The translations under genes and the position numbers were made by a program. A DNA stretch of 64,000 nt from Collinsella sp. (GTDB lineage: Bacteria > Actinomycetota > Coriobacteriia > Coriobacteriales > Coriobacteriaceae). The notes beneath the pieces were generated by a model. That model saw nothing but the letters and a program-made list of their open reading frames with translations. It was not told where the DNA came from and did no database searches. Shown here one piece after another: positions 24,674 to 36,241 of this stretch (positions within the stretch are counted from its first letter, which is position 1; each line of letters opens with the position of its first letter). The DNA lies in NCBI GenBank assembly GCA_018382295.1, contig JAGZQF010000005.1, forward strand, positions 16,507 to 80,506. The letters are read 5' to 3'.

Positions 24674-27442
24674 TTACAGCAGCTCACCGTGACGGGCGAT
24701 GTAGTGGCGCTTGGCCAGCTGGGTCAGCGCAATGTAGGCGGCGACGATGCCGATGAGCAGCGTAAAGAAGCTCGCCGGCAGCGGCATGAGGCCCAGAGCC
24801 TCGGCGATGGGGCTTGCCGGCAGCCAAGTGACGAGCGTCAGGCCCAGTACGGTGAGCACGCACAGCGCGGGCGCGGCGTGGTCGCGCGGGCTCGGCAGGT
24901 GCGGGGAGCGCAGCATGTGGATTACGAGCGTCTGCGACCACATAGACTCAACGAACCAACCGCTCTGGAAAATCGCCGCAAAGGTTGCCATGCCGGCAAC
25001 ATTGCCCGCGGCGGCAAGCTCGGCCCAGCTCGCGCCCACGGTGGCGGGGCACACCGCAAAGAAGAGCGCGGCGAAGGTCACGATGTCAAACAGCGAGCTC
25101 ACGGGGCCCAGCTCGAGCATAAAGCCCTTGATGGACGCAGCGTCCCAGGCGCGCGGGCGGGCAGTCCAGGCATCGTCGACGGTGTCCCACGGCAGCGCGA
25201 TGCACACGATCTCGTAGACCAGCGACAGCAGCACCAGCTGCAGGGCGCTCATGGGCAAAAACGGCAGGAACAGGCTCGCGACGGTCACGGACAGCACGTT
25301 GCCAAAGTTGGAGCTCACCGTGGTCTTGAGGTACTTGAGTAGGTTGCCGTAGGTGCGACGGCCTTCGATGATGCCGCGCTCGATCACGCCCAGGTCCTTC
25401 TGGAGCAAGATGATGTCGGCGGATTCTTTGGCGATGTCAACGGCCGAATCGACCGAGATGCCGCAGTCGCTCGCACGCATGGCGGCGGCGTCGTTGATGC
25501 CATCACCCATAAAGCCCACGGTATGGCCGAGCAGTTCACGCATGACGCGCACCAAGCGCGCCTTCTGCAGCGGCGAGAGCTTGGCAAAGAGATGGGTCTG
25601 CTCGGCGCGCTCCGCCAGCTCGGCGTCGTCGAGCGCATCGATCTCGGAGCCCAGCAAAACGTTGCTTGCGTCGATGCCAATCTGCTCGCAGACGGTGGCG
25701 GCGACGCGGTCGTTGTCGCCGGTCAGGACTTTTACCGCCACGCCCTTGGCCTCGAGGGTGGCGACGGCGCCCGCGGCGCTCGCTTTGGGCGGATCGAGGA
25801 AGGCCAAAAAGCCCATCAGCACCATGTCGCACTCGTCGGCGATGCCAAACTCGCCCACGGTGCGCGGGTTGGTCTTCTGCGCCACGGCGATCACGCGCAG
25901 GCCCTCGGCATTGAGTCCTGCCACCTGCTTGCGAATCTGGGCAAGCTTTTCTTCGGTGAGCGGCTGGGCGGCACCATCGACCTCGACAAAGGAGCAGATC
26001 TCGAGCATTTCCTCGGCAGCTCCCTTGGTGACCATCTGGGTTTTGCCCTGGGCGTCGGCGACAACTACGCTCAGGCGACGGCGCGAGAAATCGAAGGGCA
26101 CCTCGTCGACCTTGGTATAGCGGTCGCGCAGGCTCTGGCCCAGCATGGAATCGGGTGCTGCGGCCGAGGGCGTCACATCGGCGCGGTCGATGACGGCCAG
26201 GTCGATAAGGTTCTTGAGGCCGGTCTGGAAGAAGCTGTTCAAAAACGCATGGCGCAGCACGCGTGCGTCTTCGATGCCGTCGGTGTTGAGGTAGCGCTCG
26301 AGCACGATGCGGTCTTCGGTGAGGGTGCCGGTCTTGTCGCAGCACAGGACGTCCATCGCGCCGAGGTTTTGGATCGCCGGCAGTTCCTTGACGATAACCT
26401 GGCGGCGGGCGAGGTCCTTGGCGCCCTGCGACAGGTTCGTGGTCACGATGACGGGAAGCATCTGCGGCGTGATGCCCACGGCCACGCTCGTGGCGAACAA
26501 CAGCGCATCGATGACGTTGCCCTTGGTGGCGGCGTTGATGGCAAAGACGGCCGGCGCCATAACGAGCATGAGGCGTACAAGCAACATGGAGACGCTCGAG
26601 ACGCCGCGGTCAAACGCGCTCTTCTCGCCGCGCCCGTTGAGCATCTTGGCGATGCCGCCCAGGTAGGTGTCCGAGCCGGTGGCAACGACAAGCGCCATGG
26701 CGGTGCCGTTTTGCACGGAGGTGCCGGTAAAGACGATGTTCTTGCAGGCGGAGAGTGGCAGCGCGGAGCCGTCGGCACCCTCGACGACGGTGATGGCAGC
26801 GCTCTTCTCGACGGCCTCGCTCTCGCCGGTGAGTGCGGACTCGATCACAAACAGGTCGCGCGCGGTGATGATGCGGGCATCGGCCGGCACCATGTCGCCG
26901 GCAGAGAGGCGGATCACATCGCCGGGGACAAGCTCATCGAAGGGGATTTCGATGCGCTCGCCGTCGCGCAGGGCGCAGCAGGTGTTGGAGACCAGGTCCT
27001 TGAGGGCCTCGGCCGCATTGCCGCTGCGGGCTTCCTGGATAAACTTCATGCCGCCCGATACCAGCAGCATGATGCCGATGACGATGACCGTGGAGGGGTC
27101 GCGCTGTGGCTCGGGCACGGCGAGCACGTCGATGTAGAGCGAGACCAGTGCGAGCGCGGCGAGGATACCGGCGAAGGGATCGATGAATGCGTCGGCGATG
27201 CGGCGGGCGAGCGTCTTGGTCGGCGCCTCGATGGTGTTGGGGCCGACCGCGCTCAGGCGCTCGGCGGCGTGCTCGGCGGTGAGGCCGTCGGCCGTGGCGT
27301 CGAGCAGCACGAGGGTGTCCTCGGCGCTATGGGTGGCGGCGAAGACGGTGTTCTTGGACAGGCCGGCGTGAGCGGCGGGGCGCGCCGTGCGGCGGCGCTT
27401 GGAGATGGCTTCGAGTACCGTGGCGGTTTTGAGCATCAGCAT
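24674..27442 (-). CDS. mgtA: Magnesium-translocating P-type ATPase
   Basis: 922 residues, normal for the P3B family. The actuator motif TGES lies at 205-208, the phosphorylated Asp369 in CCDKTGTLTE, and GDGINDAAAMRASDCGISVD is the hinge. The membrane motif GITPQMLPVIV and the C-terminal six helices are as in MgtA/MgtB. It would import Mg2+ using ATP. The ATG at 27442 follows AAGGAGG with good spacing. A 23-codon ORF with a strong ribosome binding site lies upstream on the same strand and may regulate expression. The gene is monocistronic. Confidence 0.93.
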   Translation of the reverse strand: MLMLKTATVLEAISKRRRTARPAAHAGLSKNTVFAATHSAEDTLVLLDATADGLTAEHAAERLSAVGPNTIEAPTKTLARRIADAFIDPFAGILAALALVSLYIDVLAVPEPQRDPSTVIVIGIMLLVSGGMKFIQEARSGNAAEALKDLVSNTCCALRDGERIEIPFDELVPGDVIRLSAGDMVPADARIITARDLFVIESALTGESEAVEKSAAITVVEGADGSALPLSACKNIVFTGTSVQNGTAMALVVATGSDTYLGGIAKMLNGRGEKSAFDRGVSSVSMLLVRLMLVMAPAVFAINAATKGNVIDALLFATSVAVGITPQMLPVIVTTNLSQGAKDLARRQVIVKELPAIQNLGAMDVLCCDKTGTLTEDRIVLERYLNTDGIEDARVLRHAFLNSFFQTGLKNLIDLAVIDRADVTPSAAAPDSMLGQSLRDRYTKVDEVPFDFSRRRLSVVVADAQGKTQMVTKGAAEEMLEICSFVEVDGAAQPLTEEKLAQIRKQVAGLNAEGLRVIAVAQKTNPRTVGEFGIADECDMVLMGFLAFLDPPKASAAGAVATLEAKGVAVKVLTGDNDRVAATVCEQIGIDASNVLLGSEIDALDDAELAERAEQTHLFAKLSPLQKARLVRVMRELLGHTVGFMGDGINDAAAMRASDCGISVDSAVDIAKESADIILLQKDLGVIERGIIEGRRTYGNLLKYLKTTVSSNFGNVLSVTVASLFLPFLPMSALQLVLLSLVYEIVCIALPWDTVDDAWTARPRAWDAASIKGFMLELGPVSSLFDIVTFAALFFAVCPATVGASWAELAAAGNVAGMATFAAIFQSGWFVESMWSQTLVIHMLRSPHLPSPRDHAAPALCVLTVLGLTLVTWLPASPIAEALGLMPLPASFFTLLIGIVAAYIALTQLAKRHYIARHGELL

Positions 27443-27524
27443 AGGGTCCTCCTTGTTGAAGGGAGTTAGCGTACGTGTCGTATGTGCTTCAAAAAACCTA
27501 GATGTCGCTCACGTCATGCTCGCG

Positions 27525-27561
27525 AACCACCACAAAGGGGACAGGCACCTTTGTGGTGGTT
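27525..27561. repeat. AACCACCACAAAGG hairpin between leader ORF and mgtA
   Basis: A perfect 14-bp stem with loop GGACAGGCA. It lies within the presumed mgtA leader transcript, between the short ORF and the mgtA start. On the minus strand no T run follows the stem. Confidence 0.75.
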
Positions 27562-27582
27562 TTGGCGATTAGTTCGTGGCGC

Positions 27583-27654
27583 TTATGCGTGTGCGGAATC
27601 CTCGCGGCGTGCCGAGGGCGACATGCAGGTTTTTCGACTATGACTGCCTTCCAT
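27583..27654 (-). CDS. Possible 23-residue leader peptide upstream of mgtA
   Basis: A short ORF starts with ATG at 27652-27654 and stops with TAA at 27583-27585. A near-ideal ribosome binding site, AAGGAGG, lies 6 nt upstream. The product begins MEGSHSRKTC and is rich in Ser, Arg and His. A short, well-initiated ORF in front of a Mg2+ transporter resembles the arrangement of Salmonella mgtL-mgtA, but the sequence is unlike MgtL and has only one Pro. Control of mgtA by its translation is inference. Confidence 0.5.
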   Translation of the reverse strand: MEGSHSRKTCMSPSARREDSAHA

Positions 27655-27878
27655 GGCACACCTCCTTAAGGCCGGGCGCTGCGCGCTTTGGGTATCTCGT
27701 ACCCGTTTGAATCCGCCCGTATTCTTGATGAGGGGGTTTATCGTGTCAACCCCATTGTTCGGAAAACCATTGCCCCTGACAAAGCCTTTACAGAATGCCG
27801 TGGCCTGAAAGCGCACCCGCAACGCGCCCTGCCTGCGCTAAACTGGAGGGCACGTACGCAATTACGAGAGGAGCCCAC

Positions 27879-28562
27879 ATGGAGGCTTACAAGCAAGAGT
27901 TCATCAAGTTTATGGTTGAGTCCGACGTCCTTAAGTTCGGCAGCTTTACGCTCAAGAGCGGCCGTCAGTCCCCGTTCTTTATGAACGCCGGCGCTTACGT
28001 GACTGGCTATCAGCTCAAGAAGCTGGGCGAGTACTACGCCCAGGCCATCCACGATAACTTTGGCGACGACTTTGACGTGCTGTTCGGGCCTGCCTACAAG
28101 GGTATTCCCCTGGCCGTCGTGACCGCGATTGCCTACCACGAGCTGTACGGCAAGGAGGTCAAGTACTGCTGCGACCGCAAGGAGGCCAAGGACCACGGTG
28201 CCGACAAGGGCAACCTGCTGGGCTACGAGCCCCAGGACGGCGACCGTGTGGTCATGGTCGAGGACGTCACCACCAGCGGCAAGTCCATCGATGAGACCTA
28301 TCCCAAGGTCAAGGCTGCTGCCGATGTCGAGATCAAGGGTCTGATCGTGTCCCTCAACCGCATGGAGGTCGGCAAGGGCGGCGTGACCACCGCACAGAAG
28401 GAGATCGAGGCCAAGTACGGTTTCCCCGTCGCGAGCATCGTCTCTATGGCCGAGGTCGTCGAGACCCTCTACAACCACGAGATCGACGGCAAGGTCGTCA
28501 TCGATGACGAGCTCAAGGCCGCCATCGACGCCTACTACGAGCAGTACGGAGTCCGGGAGTAG
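27879..28562 (+). CDS. pyrE: Orotate phosphoribosyltransferase
   Basis: 227 residues from the ATG at 27879, which follows GAGAGGAG. The PRPP-binding loop VVMVEDVTTSGKS lies near residues 122-134, and FGPAYKGIPLA is the typical upstream motif. The enzyme joins orotate to PRPP to give OMP in pyrimidine synthesis. It has no pyr neighbours here. The stop codon directly abuts a composite repeat element whose second stem looks like a bidirectional terminator. Confidence 0.93.
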   Translation: MEAYKQEFIKFMVESDVLKFGSFTLKSGRQSPFFMNAGAYVTGYQLKKLGEYYAQAIHDNFGDDFDVLFGPAYKGIPLAVVTAIAYHELYGKEVKYCCDRKEAKDHGADKGNLLGYEPQDGDRVVMVEDVTTSGKSIDETYPKVKAAADVEIKGLIVSLNRMEVGKGGVTTAQKEIEAKYGFPVASIVSMAEVVETLYNHEIDGKVVIDDELKAAIDAYYEQYGVRE

Positions 28563-28810
28563 TTACGCGGTTTTCCAAACCGCGTAACGGCTCGACGCTG
28601 CGCGCCGCCCAGAGCGACAATTTGTCATTCAAAAAGGCAAGGCATGACCAGAAGGTCTATGCCTTGCCTTTTTCATGCCAACTTGTTCGCTCTGGACGTC
28701 GCTCGCTGTCCGTCCTCTACCTGCGGCGTTGTCTTGCCCCGGATGCGGCAGTAGTCATTGGGGACGTTCTTGTTTGACTAGTCGTTTAAGAACGTCCCCA
28801 ATGACTAGTC
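28562..28810. repeat. Composite hairpin element, copy A (after pyrE)
   Basis: Stem 1 at 28562-28588 pairs GTTACGCGGTTT with AAACCGCGTAAC. Stem 2 at 28631-28673 pairs AAAAAGGCAAGGCAT with ATGCCTTGCCTTTTT around GACC-AGAA-GGTC, nested in outer arms AGAGCGACAA / TTGTTCGCTCT. Stem 3 at 28753-28806 pairs 19 bp of AGTCATTGGGGACGTTCTT. Stem 2 has A and T runs on either side and should terminate transcription in both directions. Confidence 0.85.
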
Positions 28811-28820
28811 AGAGATGAGC

Positions 28821-28877
28821 GTGGGTAATCTCCCGGTTTTGGCCTGTGTGGGGGGCTCAAAGTGGGAGATTATCCAC
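28821..28877. repeat. Single inverted repeat upstream of the XRE regulator
   Basis: GTGGGTAATCTCCC at 28821-28834 is inverted at 28864-28877 with one mismatch and 29 nt between. It resembles the other spaced palindromes but no second copy was seen. The rest of 28811-29018 holds no gene. Confidence 0.6.
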
Positions 28878-29018
28878 TCTCATGATTTGAGTGTCCAAAA
28901 ATCCACGCTCGTTTGGTCGGTGCATGTCTACGCAGCGTAGGTTGTCGAGGGCAGTCTTCAAATGGATACTGACTCTTGAACCGGTTCGCTCCATTCCTCC
29001 AATCTGATCGGACATCTC

Positions 29019-29649
29019 ATGAACCAGACACCGCAAAGCAATGTCCCCCATACTTTTTTGGCGGCACATGCCATCAAGCGGCTGCGCGAAGATCGCGGCC
29101 TCACCCAGCGCGCCCTGGCGGAAAGCCTTGGCGTGACCGATAAAGCCGTCAGCAAGTGGGAGTCCGGCCGCGGCCTTCCCGACATTTCCCTCGTTGAGCC
29201 TTTGGCCCAGAGACTCGGCATAAGCGTGGCTGAGCTTTTGGCTGGTGACATTCGGGCCAACGCCAACCGTGCAGGCAATATGCTCAAAGGCGTCTTTTAC
29301 GTTTGCCCTATCTGCGGAAACGTTGTGCACGCGCTCGGAGAAGGCAGCTTTAGCTGCTGCGGCTCCACGATGTTTCCCCAGGAGGCCGAAGAGCCGGACG
29401 CGGACCACGCCTTTTCCATCGAGCGCATCGAGGACGATTGGTACGTCACGCTCGACCATCCCATGACCAAGGATCATTACATTAGCTTTGTGGCATATGC
29501 GACTATGGATGGCATCTGTTTAAAGAAGCTCTATCCTGAGCAATCCTGAGCAATCGGTGCAACCGCGCTTTCATATCATCGGACGCGGCAGAATGTACCT
29601 CTACTGTAACCAGCACGGACTCTTTGTTTTGCCGACGCCTCGCAAGTAA
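29019..29649 (+). pseudogene. XRE-family regulator with desulfoferrodoxin-like C-terminus, frameshifted by a 10-bp duplication
   Basis: The frame starting at 29019 encodes an N-terminal Cro/C1-type HTH (LTQRALAESLGVTDKAVSKW) and then a Cys-rich domain, CPICG...SCCG, like the desulfoferrodoxin-type domain fused to many XRE regulators. It stops at 29549 after LYPEQS. The sequence CCTGAGCAAT is present twice in tandem at 29535-29554. Removing one copy restores an open frame to a TAA at 29647-29649 that adds VQPRFHIIGRGRMYLYC and ends PTPRK, giving 206 residues. The present product would be 176 residues. It may be inactive, or the tandem repeat may be a reversible switch. Confidence 0.8.
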
Positions 29650-29684
29650 AAGCCCGCTGTCCGCCCGATGCCCCTGCGCCAACG

Positions 29685-29751
29685 AGTTGCGGTGGAATAG
29701 TTCCTGAAAGTGCTGGTTTAGAGCCTAAACAGGAGCTATTTCACCGCAACT
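29685..29751. repeat. GTTGCGGTGGAATAGTTCCT palindrome (25-nt spacer), copy 4
   Basis: Arms at 29685-29705 and 29731-29751, spacer exactly 25 nt. The spacer contains GGTTTAGAGCCTAAAC, which could add an inner stem. Confidence 0.85.
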
Positions 29752-29787
29752 TAGGAGGGCGATTGGAGGCGCGGTGGGGCCGGATTG

Positions 29788-30642
29788 TTATTTGAGGCCG
29801 GGGAGGCGGGTGTAGGGGAACGAGCGCTCTAGGAACTCGGCGCAGCGGGCGTAGTCTTTGGCGAAGTAGCTGCTGTAGAGCGAATCGAGCACGTATTGCA
29901 CGGCGATGTGGCTGGCGAACTGCGTGATGCGGTGCGTCATGCTCTCGTGGTCGCTCACCGTGAGGTAGGCGGCAAAGCCGGGGTGCAGGCGCGCACAATA
30001 AGGTGTGCCGATGACAATGACGGGAACATGTCGGCTGCTGAGGATCGGCAAGATTTCCTTGAGGTTGGGCGCAAGGCCGCTGTAGGAGATTACGATCGCC
30101 ACATTGCCGGAATCCGAGGCGAGCGCCGTGCGCACCTGGGCCTCGGTGCTGCTGTAGCATGTGGCGCTCTTGCCGGACGAAAGCAAGCGGTCGCGGAACA
30201 TCCCCGCTGGATAGAGGTTGTGCGAGCCGGTGTAGATGTCGACCTGCCGTGCCTTCGCGATCAGTTTGGCGGCGTGGTCGAGCTGTGCGGGGTCGAGCAG
30301 CTCCTGCGTCTCGGCCAGCGTGGTCTGGTAGAGCCCTTCCATGCGCTCCATAACCTGCGCAGGCGTGGACGTGGCATCGAAGGGAAAGTTGATATCTACG
30401 TCGCGGCGGTTGCCTGCTTCGGTCGCCAGACGGATGAGCTCGACCTTGAGATCCTTAAAGCCCTCGAGGCCGAGCTTTTTGCAAAAACGGTGCACGCTTG
30501 CGACCGAAACATTGGCGCGGGCGGCAAACTCCTTAATGGAGAGTCCGCGGATGTCTTCGCCCATGGCGAGGGCCGAGATGCCGAGCTGCTGCTCGGTAGG
30601 GGTTAGGCCCTGTGCCTCGGTAATCTTGCGTTTGATATCCAT
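29788..30642 (-). CDS. MurR/RpiR family transcriptional regulator
   Basis: 284 residues from the ATG at 30642 after GGGAG. The N-terminal HTH (LSIKEFAARANVSVASVHRFCKKLG) is followed by a SIS phosphosugar-binding domain (VDIYTGSHNLYPAG, then VAIVISYSGLAPN). Members sense phosphosugars and control sugar genes. It is encoded just after the GH106-like gene on the same strand with a 42-bp gap, so it probably belongs to that operon and senses a breakdown product or a PTS-phosphorylated sugar. Confidence 0.9.
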   Translation of the reverse strand: MDIKRKITEAQGLTPTEQQLGISALAMGEDIRGLSIKEFAARANVSVASVHRFCKKLGLEGFKDLKVELIRLATEAGNRRDVDINFPFDATSTPAQVMERMEGLYQTTLAETQELLDPAQLDHAAKLIAKARQVDIYTGSHNLYPAGMFRDRLLSSGKSATCYSSTEAQVRTALASDSGNVAIVISYSGLAPNLKEILPILSSRHVPVIVIGTPYCARLHPGFAAYLTVSDHESMTHRITQFASHIAVQYVLDSLYSSYFAKDYARCAEFLERSFPYTRLPGLK

Positions 30643-30663
30643 TCGAACTCCCGCACTCGCCAA

Positions 30664-30698
30664 ACCTGCCAAAAAGGGACGGGTTTATTTTGGCAGGT
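30664..30698 (-). terminator. CCTGCCAAAA hairpin spanning the GH106 stop codon
   Basis: Inverted arms ACCTGCCAAAA and TTTTGGCAGGT enclose a loop with CCCGTCCC. The final codons and TAA of the GH106-like gene lie inside the left arm. A near-identical hairpin follows the AraC gene at 34411-34442, in the same orientation relative to transcription. Confidence 0.65.
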
Positions 30699-33285
30699 TT
30701 TGCCCGAGAAGGGTAACGGGGCCGAGGACACCGCTGGGCGCGACGGGCTCGGTGAGGGCGAAGATGTCGGGAATCGCATGGTCGAGTGTGTTGATGACAT
30801 CGATGGTGAGCTCGTGCGTGCCGGCGGCAAGCGCGCCTGTCGCAAAGCGATAGGGCGGGCAGATGCGCGTGCCGAGCGTTTGTCCGTCGAGCGTGAGTGT
30901 TGCGACTTCGTAGACATCCCCCAGGTCAATGGCGGTGTGGGCGAGGTCGTCGGTCAGCTCGAACGACGTGCGATAGTGGAACGTGCCGCAGATGCCGGCG
31001 AACTGCTCGGCCGTGAGGTCGCACAGTTGCTCGAGCTTTTGCGGCTCGCCAAAGGTTCCATCGCTGCCGGCAGGGGAGAGGGCAACGGTCCACGGTCCGT
31101 CGATGCTAAGGCAAACCGCATCATCCGCATTCGTGTTCGCCCCGTCATCGAGTCCGACCTCGTCGCCCGTTCCCAGAACAACAACGCAGCTCTCGAAGGG
31201 CGCCAGCTCCAACGCGCCATCAAACGCAACGGGTTCGGTGCCGTTCAGCAGGTCGAGGCGCGTGCCGCAAAGGCGCTCGCCTCGAGCAAGTGCAACCGTA
31301 CAGCAAATACTTTCACGCGGATGCTCGTTGACTAGCATCACATAGGTCTCGCCCGCACGCTTGTAGCGAAGTGCGCGCAGCCAGGGCTGTGGCCTATCGG
31401 TCACAACGGTCTGCAGCCCCGCGTCTGCCAGCGCGTCCGCCACATCGGCAAGTGGCGTTGCCGTAAGCCCGTCCAGATCGGCTGCGCCATCCGCGTCATA
31501 AAGAGCGCCGGGCACTTCGTCAGCAGCGAGCACCGTGACACCCGCGGCCATCATGCGCCTCACCTTTTCCGCTGTAGCCGCGCCAATAAACGAAGCCCCG
31601 GGCATAACAAACGCCTGGTAGCGACAGCCATTAACGGCAAACGTCCCATCGTCAATCGAAACCTCGTAACGCTCCTCATTCTCAAAAGCCTCTGCCGGCA
31701 CAAAATCAAAGCCGATCTGCGCGCGCGTGAGTTCGGCCGCCACGCGCTCGACGGGCATGGCGTTGCCGGCCCATTCGGCGTCGGCATGGTACAGAATGGC
31801 GACGGGGCGAGCGGCAGCGCCTTCCGAAAGGAGCGTCGCCGTGCGATTCATATAGCGCATGAGCTGGCCAAAGTGCGGCCATTGCGGGTTGTTGCCGTGC
31901 GCGTAAAAGTGCGGCGGGCAGTCCCAATCGGGGAAGGGCGCCATGCTAAACGCGTGCGGCGTAAACCAGTTAATACCGCGGACGAGCATATGGTCGGCGA
32001 TCCACTTCATCTCGCGCAGGCCCTCGTGCCAGCCAAAGGCGCCAAAGACCTCGGCCATGCAGCGCCCCTGCTTTTTGGGGTCGAGGCGCGCTGCCGAAGA
32101 TTCCAACTTGGCGAGCGCGTACGTAAAGAACTCCATGTTCCATGCGCCGTGGAAGTAGCTGTAGCGCCCGCGGTCAATTCCGGGGGCAAGCTGGTTGATG
32201 ACCACATCCACGCCAGCCATGTCCTGCCCCGCGACCGCGCGGAAGTAATGTCCGGCGCCCTGGCCCAGGCGCGTGTGGCAACTCTTGTCCTCGATCACGT
32301 GGCCAATGTGCATAATGCCGTGCGCGCGGCACCAATCGCCAATCTGCTCGTCAAAGCAGCTGCGGTAGAGCTGCGTAGCAAGGTCCATATAGGCGTGGCG
32401 AACCTGGGCGCCGTTTGCCTCGCGCGTCCAAAGGCCGTGCAACTTGGTAAGCCAATTCTCGCCAAGCGCATCATGTAGGCGGCGGGCAAGCTCGTCCGAC
32501 CACGGCAGCGCCAAGTCGTTTCGCCCGATAAAGCTGCTGGTAGAGGCATCGTCGAGCGTGGTGCCCTTCTCGTTCATAAAGCCGGGCTCGTCGGTAAAGA
32601 AGCCCAAGATCGTTTTGCCAAACTCGTCGCCCAGATGCTCAAACGTGGGCTCGTAGACGGCGTCGATGAGCACGTAGCACGAGGCGGCGTCGACCATGTT
32701 GATGTACTCATCGCGAAAGCCGGTCTTTTGGCTGGTGATGTAGAGTTCGATCGTGGTGACGCCGGCGGGGGCGTCAAAACGCAGGCGGGCGGGTGCGCCA
32801 TCGTCACCATGCTCAACAGCAAGCGCAAGATCGAGTGGCGCACCGGCGGCATCAAAAGCCGCTGCGCCCACAAAGCGCTCGGTGGGGTCCATGAGATTAC
32901 CGAGCTTGATAGTCGTGGACGGCTGGGGACCAACGACCGTAATCGTGCGATGCTTGAGCACGGTTTTCTTGAGCGCGGGGTCGACGTCATCGCCCGCAAG
33001 CGCGCCGTTGGCATAGCCTGTGGGGAAGTGGGCGTCGTCGAGCAGCCAGATCTTTAACCCCAGGCGCTTGCACTCGCCGATGATAAAGCGCAGGTCAGAC
33101 CACCAGCCGTCGCGACAGAAATCGGGATGCGTGCGCGATTCCAGGCAGACCTCGCGGATGTCCGCCCCAGCGATCTGCTCCAGATACTCGGTGATCGTCT
33201 CGCGCGCCTCGCCCTTGAGCCACAAGAACGGAAGCACGTGGTTGTCGTAGATGCCGCCAAGCACCTGCTCAAAATACGCCGCCAT
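30685..33285 (-). CDS. GH106-like glycoside hydrolase (putative alpha-L-rhamnosidase)
   Basis: 866 residues from the ATG at 33285, preceded by TGGAGGAG; no signal peptide. The N-terminal barrel has REVCLESRTHPDF, then WWSDLRFIIGECKRLGLKIWLLDDAHFPTGYANG, the signature of the GH106-related family. A central domain and a C-terminal galactose-binding-like beta-sandwich (YRTSFELTDDLAHTAIDLGD) complete the usual layout. Family members remove rhamnose or related sugars from glycans or flavonoids. It is divergent from an AraC regulator and followed by an RpiR regulator. Substrate assignment is by family only. Confidence 0.72.
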   Translation of the reverse strand: MAAYFEQVLGGIYDNHVLPFLWLKGEARETITEYLEQIAGADIREVCLESRTHPDFCRDGWWSDLRFIIGECKRLGLKIWLLDDAHFPTGYANGALAGDDVDPALKKTVLKHRTITVVGPQPSTTIKLGNLMDPTERFVGAAAFDAAGAPLDLALAVEHGDDGAPARLRFDAPAGVTTIELYITSQKTGFRDEYINMVDAASCYVLIDAVYEPTFEHLGDEFGKTILGFFTDEPGFMNEKGTTLDDASTSSFIGRNDLALPWSDELARRLHDALGENWLTKLHGLWTREANGAQVRHAYMDLATQLYRSCFDEQIGDWCRAHGIMHIGHVIEDKSCHTRLGQGAGHYFRAVAGQDMAGVDVVINQLAPGIDRGRYSYFHGAWNMEFFTYALAKLESSAARLDPKKQGRCMAEVFGAFGWHEGLREMKWIADHMLVRGINWFTPHAFSMAPFPDWDCPPHFYAHGNNPQWPHFGQLMRYMNRTATLLSEGAAARPVAILYHADAEWAGNAMPVERVAAELTRAQIGFDFVPAEAFENEERYEVSIDDGTFAVNGCRYQAFVMPGASFIGAATAEKVRRMMAAGVTVLAADEVPGALYDADGAADLDGLTATPLADVADALADAGLQTVVTDRPQPWLRALRYKRAGETYVMLVNEHPRESICCTVALARGERLCGTRLDLLNGTEPVAFDGALELAPFESCVVVLGTGDEVGLDDGANTNADDAVCLSIDGPWTVALSPAGSDGTFGEPQKLEQLCDLTAEQFAGICGTFHYRTSFELTDDLAHTAIDLGDVYEVATLTLDGQTLGTRICPPYRFATGALAAGTHELTIDVINTLDHAIPDIFALTEPVAPSGVLGPVTLLGQNLPK

Positions 33286-33400
33286 ATACGCTCCTCCAAA
33301 ACAGCCTTTCAAATTCATTGAAGTCAGAGTACGCCGAGCGCGCAGCCCTGCTAATATCAAAACCACGGCAGAATATGACCGAATCAACGATGGTGATGTA
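33286..33400. promoter_or_regulatory. Divergent promoter region between GH106-like and AraC genes
   Basis: 115 bp separate the two starts. The GH106-like side carries a strong ribosome binding site. No -10/-35 pair or operator could be assigned with confidence. Confidence 0.4.
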
Positions 33401-36029
<2,629 letters not shown>

Positions 36030-36056
36030 TTGAGTTCCGGCGATTGAGTTCCGGCG

Positions 36057-36157
36057 TTCTGACGAACGCCGGACCGGCGGCCGATTTCGTGACCACGAAT
36101 GTCGACGACGACGGCATCTGGAACGCCTTCGTGCACCTAGGGCTCATCGAGGGTTAA
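36057..36157 (+). pseudogene. Possible 3' remnant of a lost gene
   Basis: An open stretch without a start codon reads LTNAGPAADFVTTNVDDDG, continues IWNAFVHLGLIEG and ends in TAA at 36155-36157. Codon use matches real genes of the window. Its 5' edge is the hairpin GTTCCGGCGTTC-TGAC-GAACGCCGGACC, which resembles stem 1 of the composite elements. No family was recognised. Confidence 0.4.
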
Positions 36158-36241
36158 TCAACAAAACGGGCGCCGATGGACAAAGACGTCGGCAGAGTTT
36201 TCGATTCGACTCCCCACCTTAGTTTTTGGTCCAATTGGCAC

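Noticed and set aside
25523..27469. Open frame of about 650 codons antisense to mgtA
   Set aside because: mgtA carries all P-type ATPase motifs. The opposite frame has no recognisable domain and no ribosome binding site.
27443..27654. M-box magnesium riboswitch before mgtA
   Set aside because: The region is too short and its one clear hairpin belongs to a repeat family. No M-box-like core was recognised by eye.
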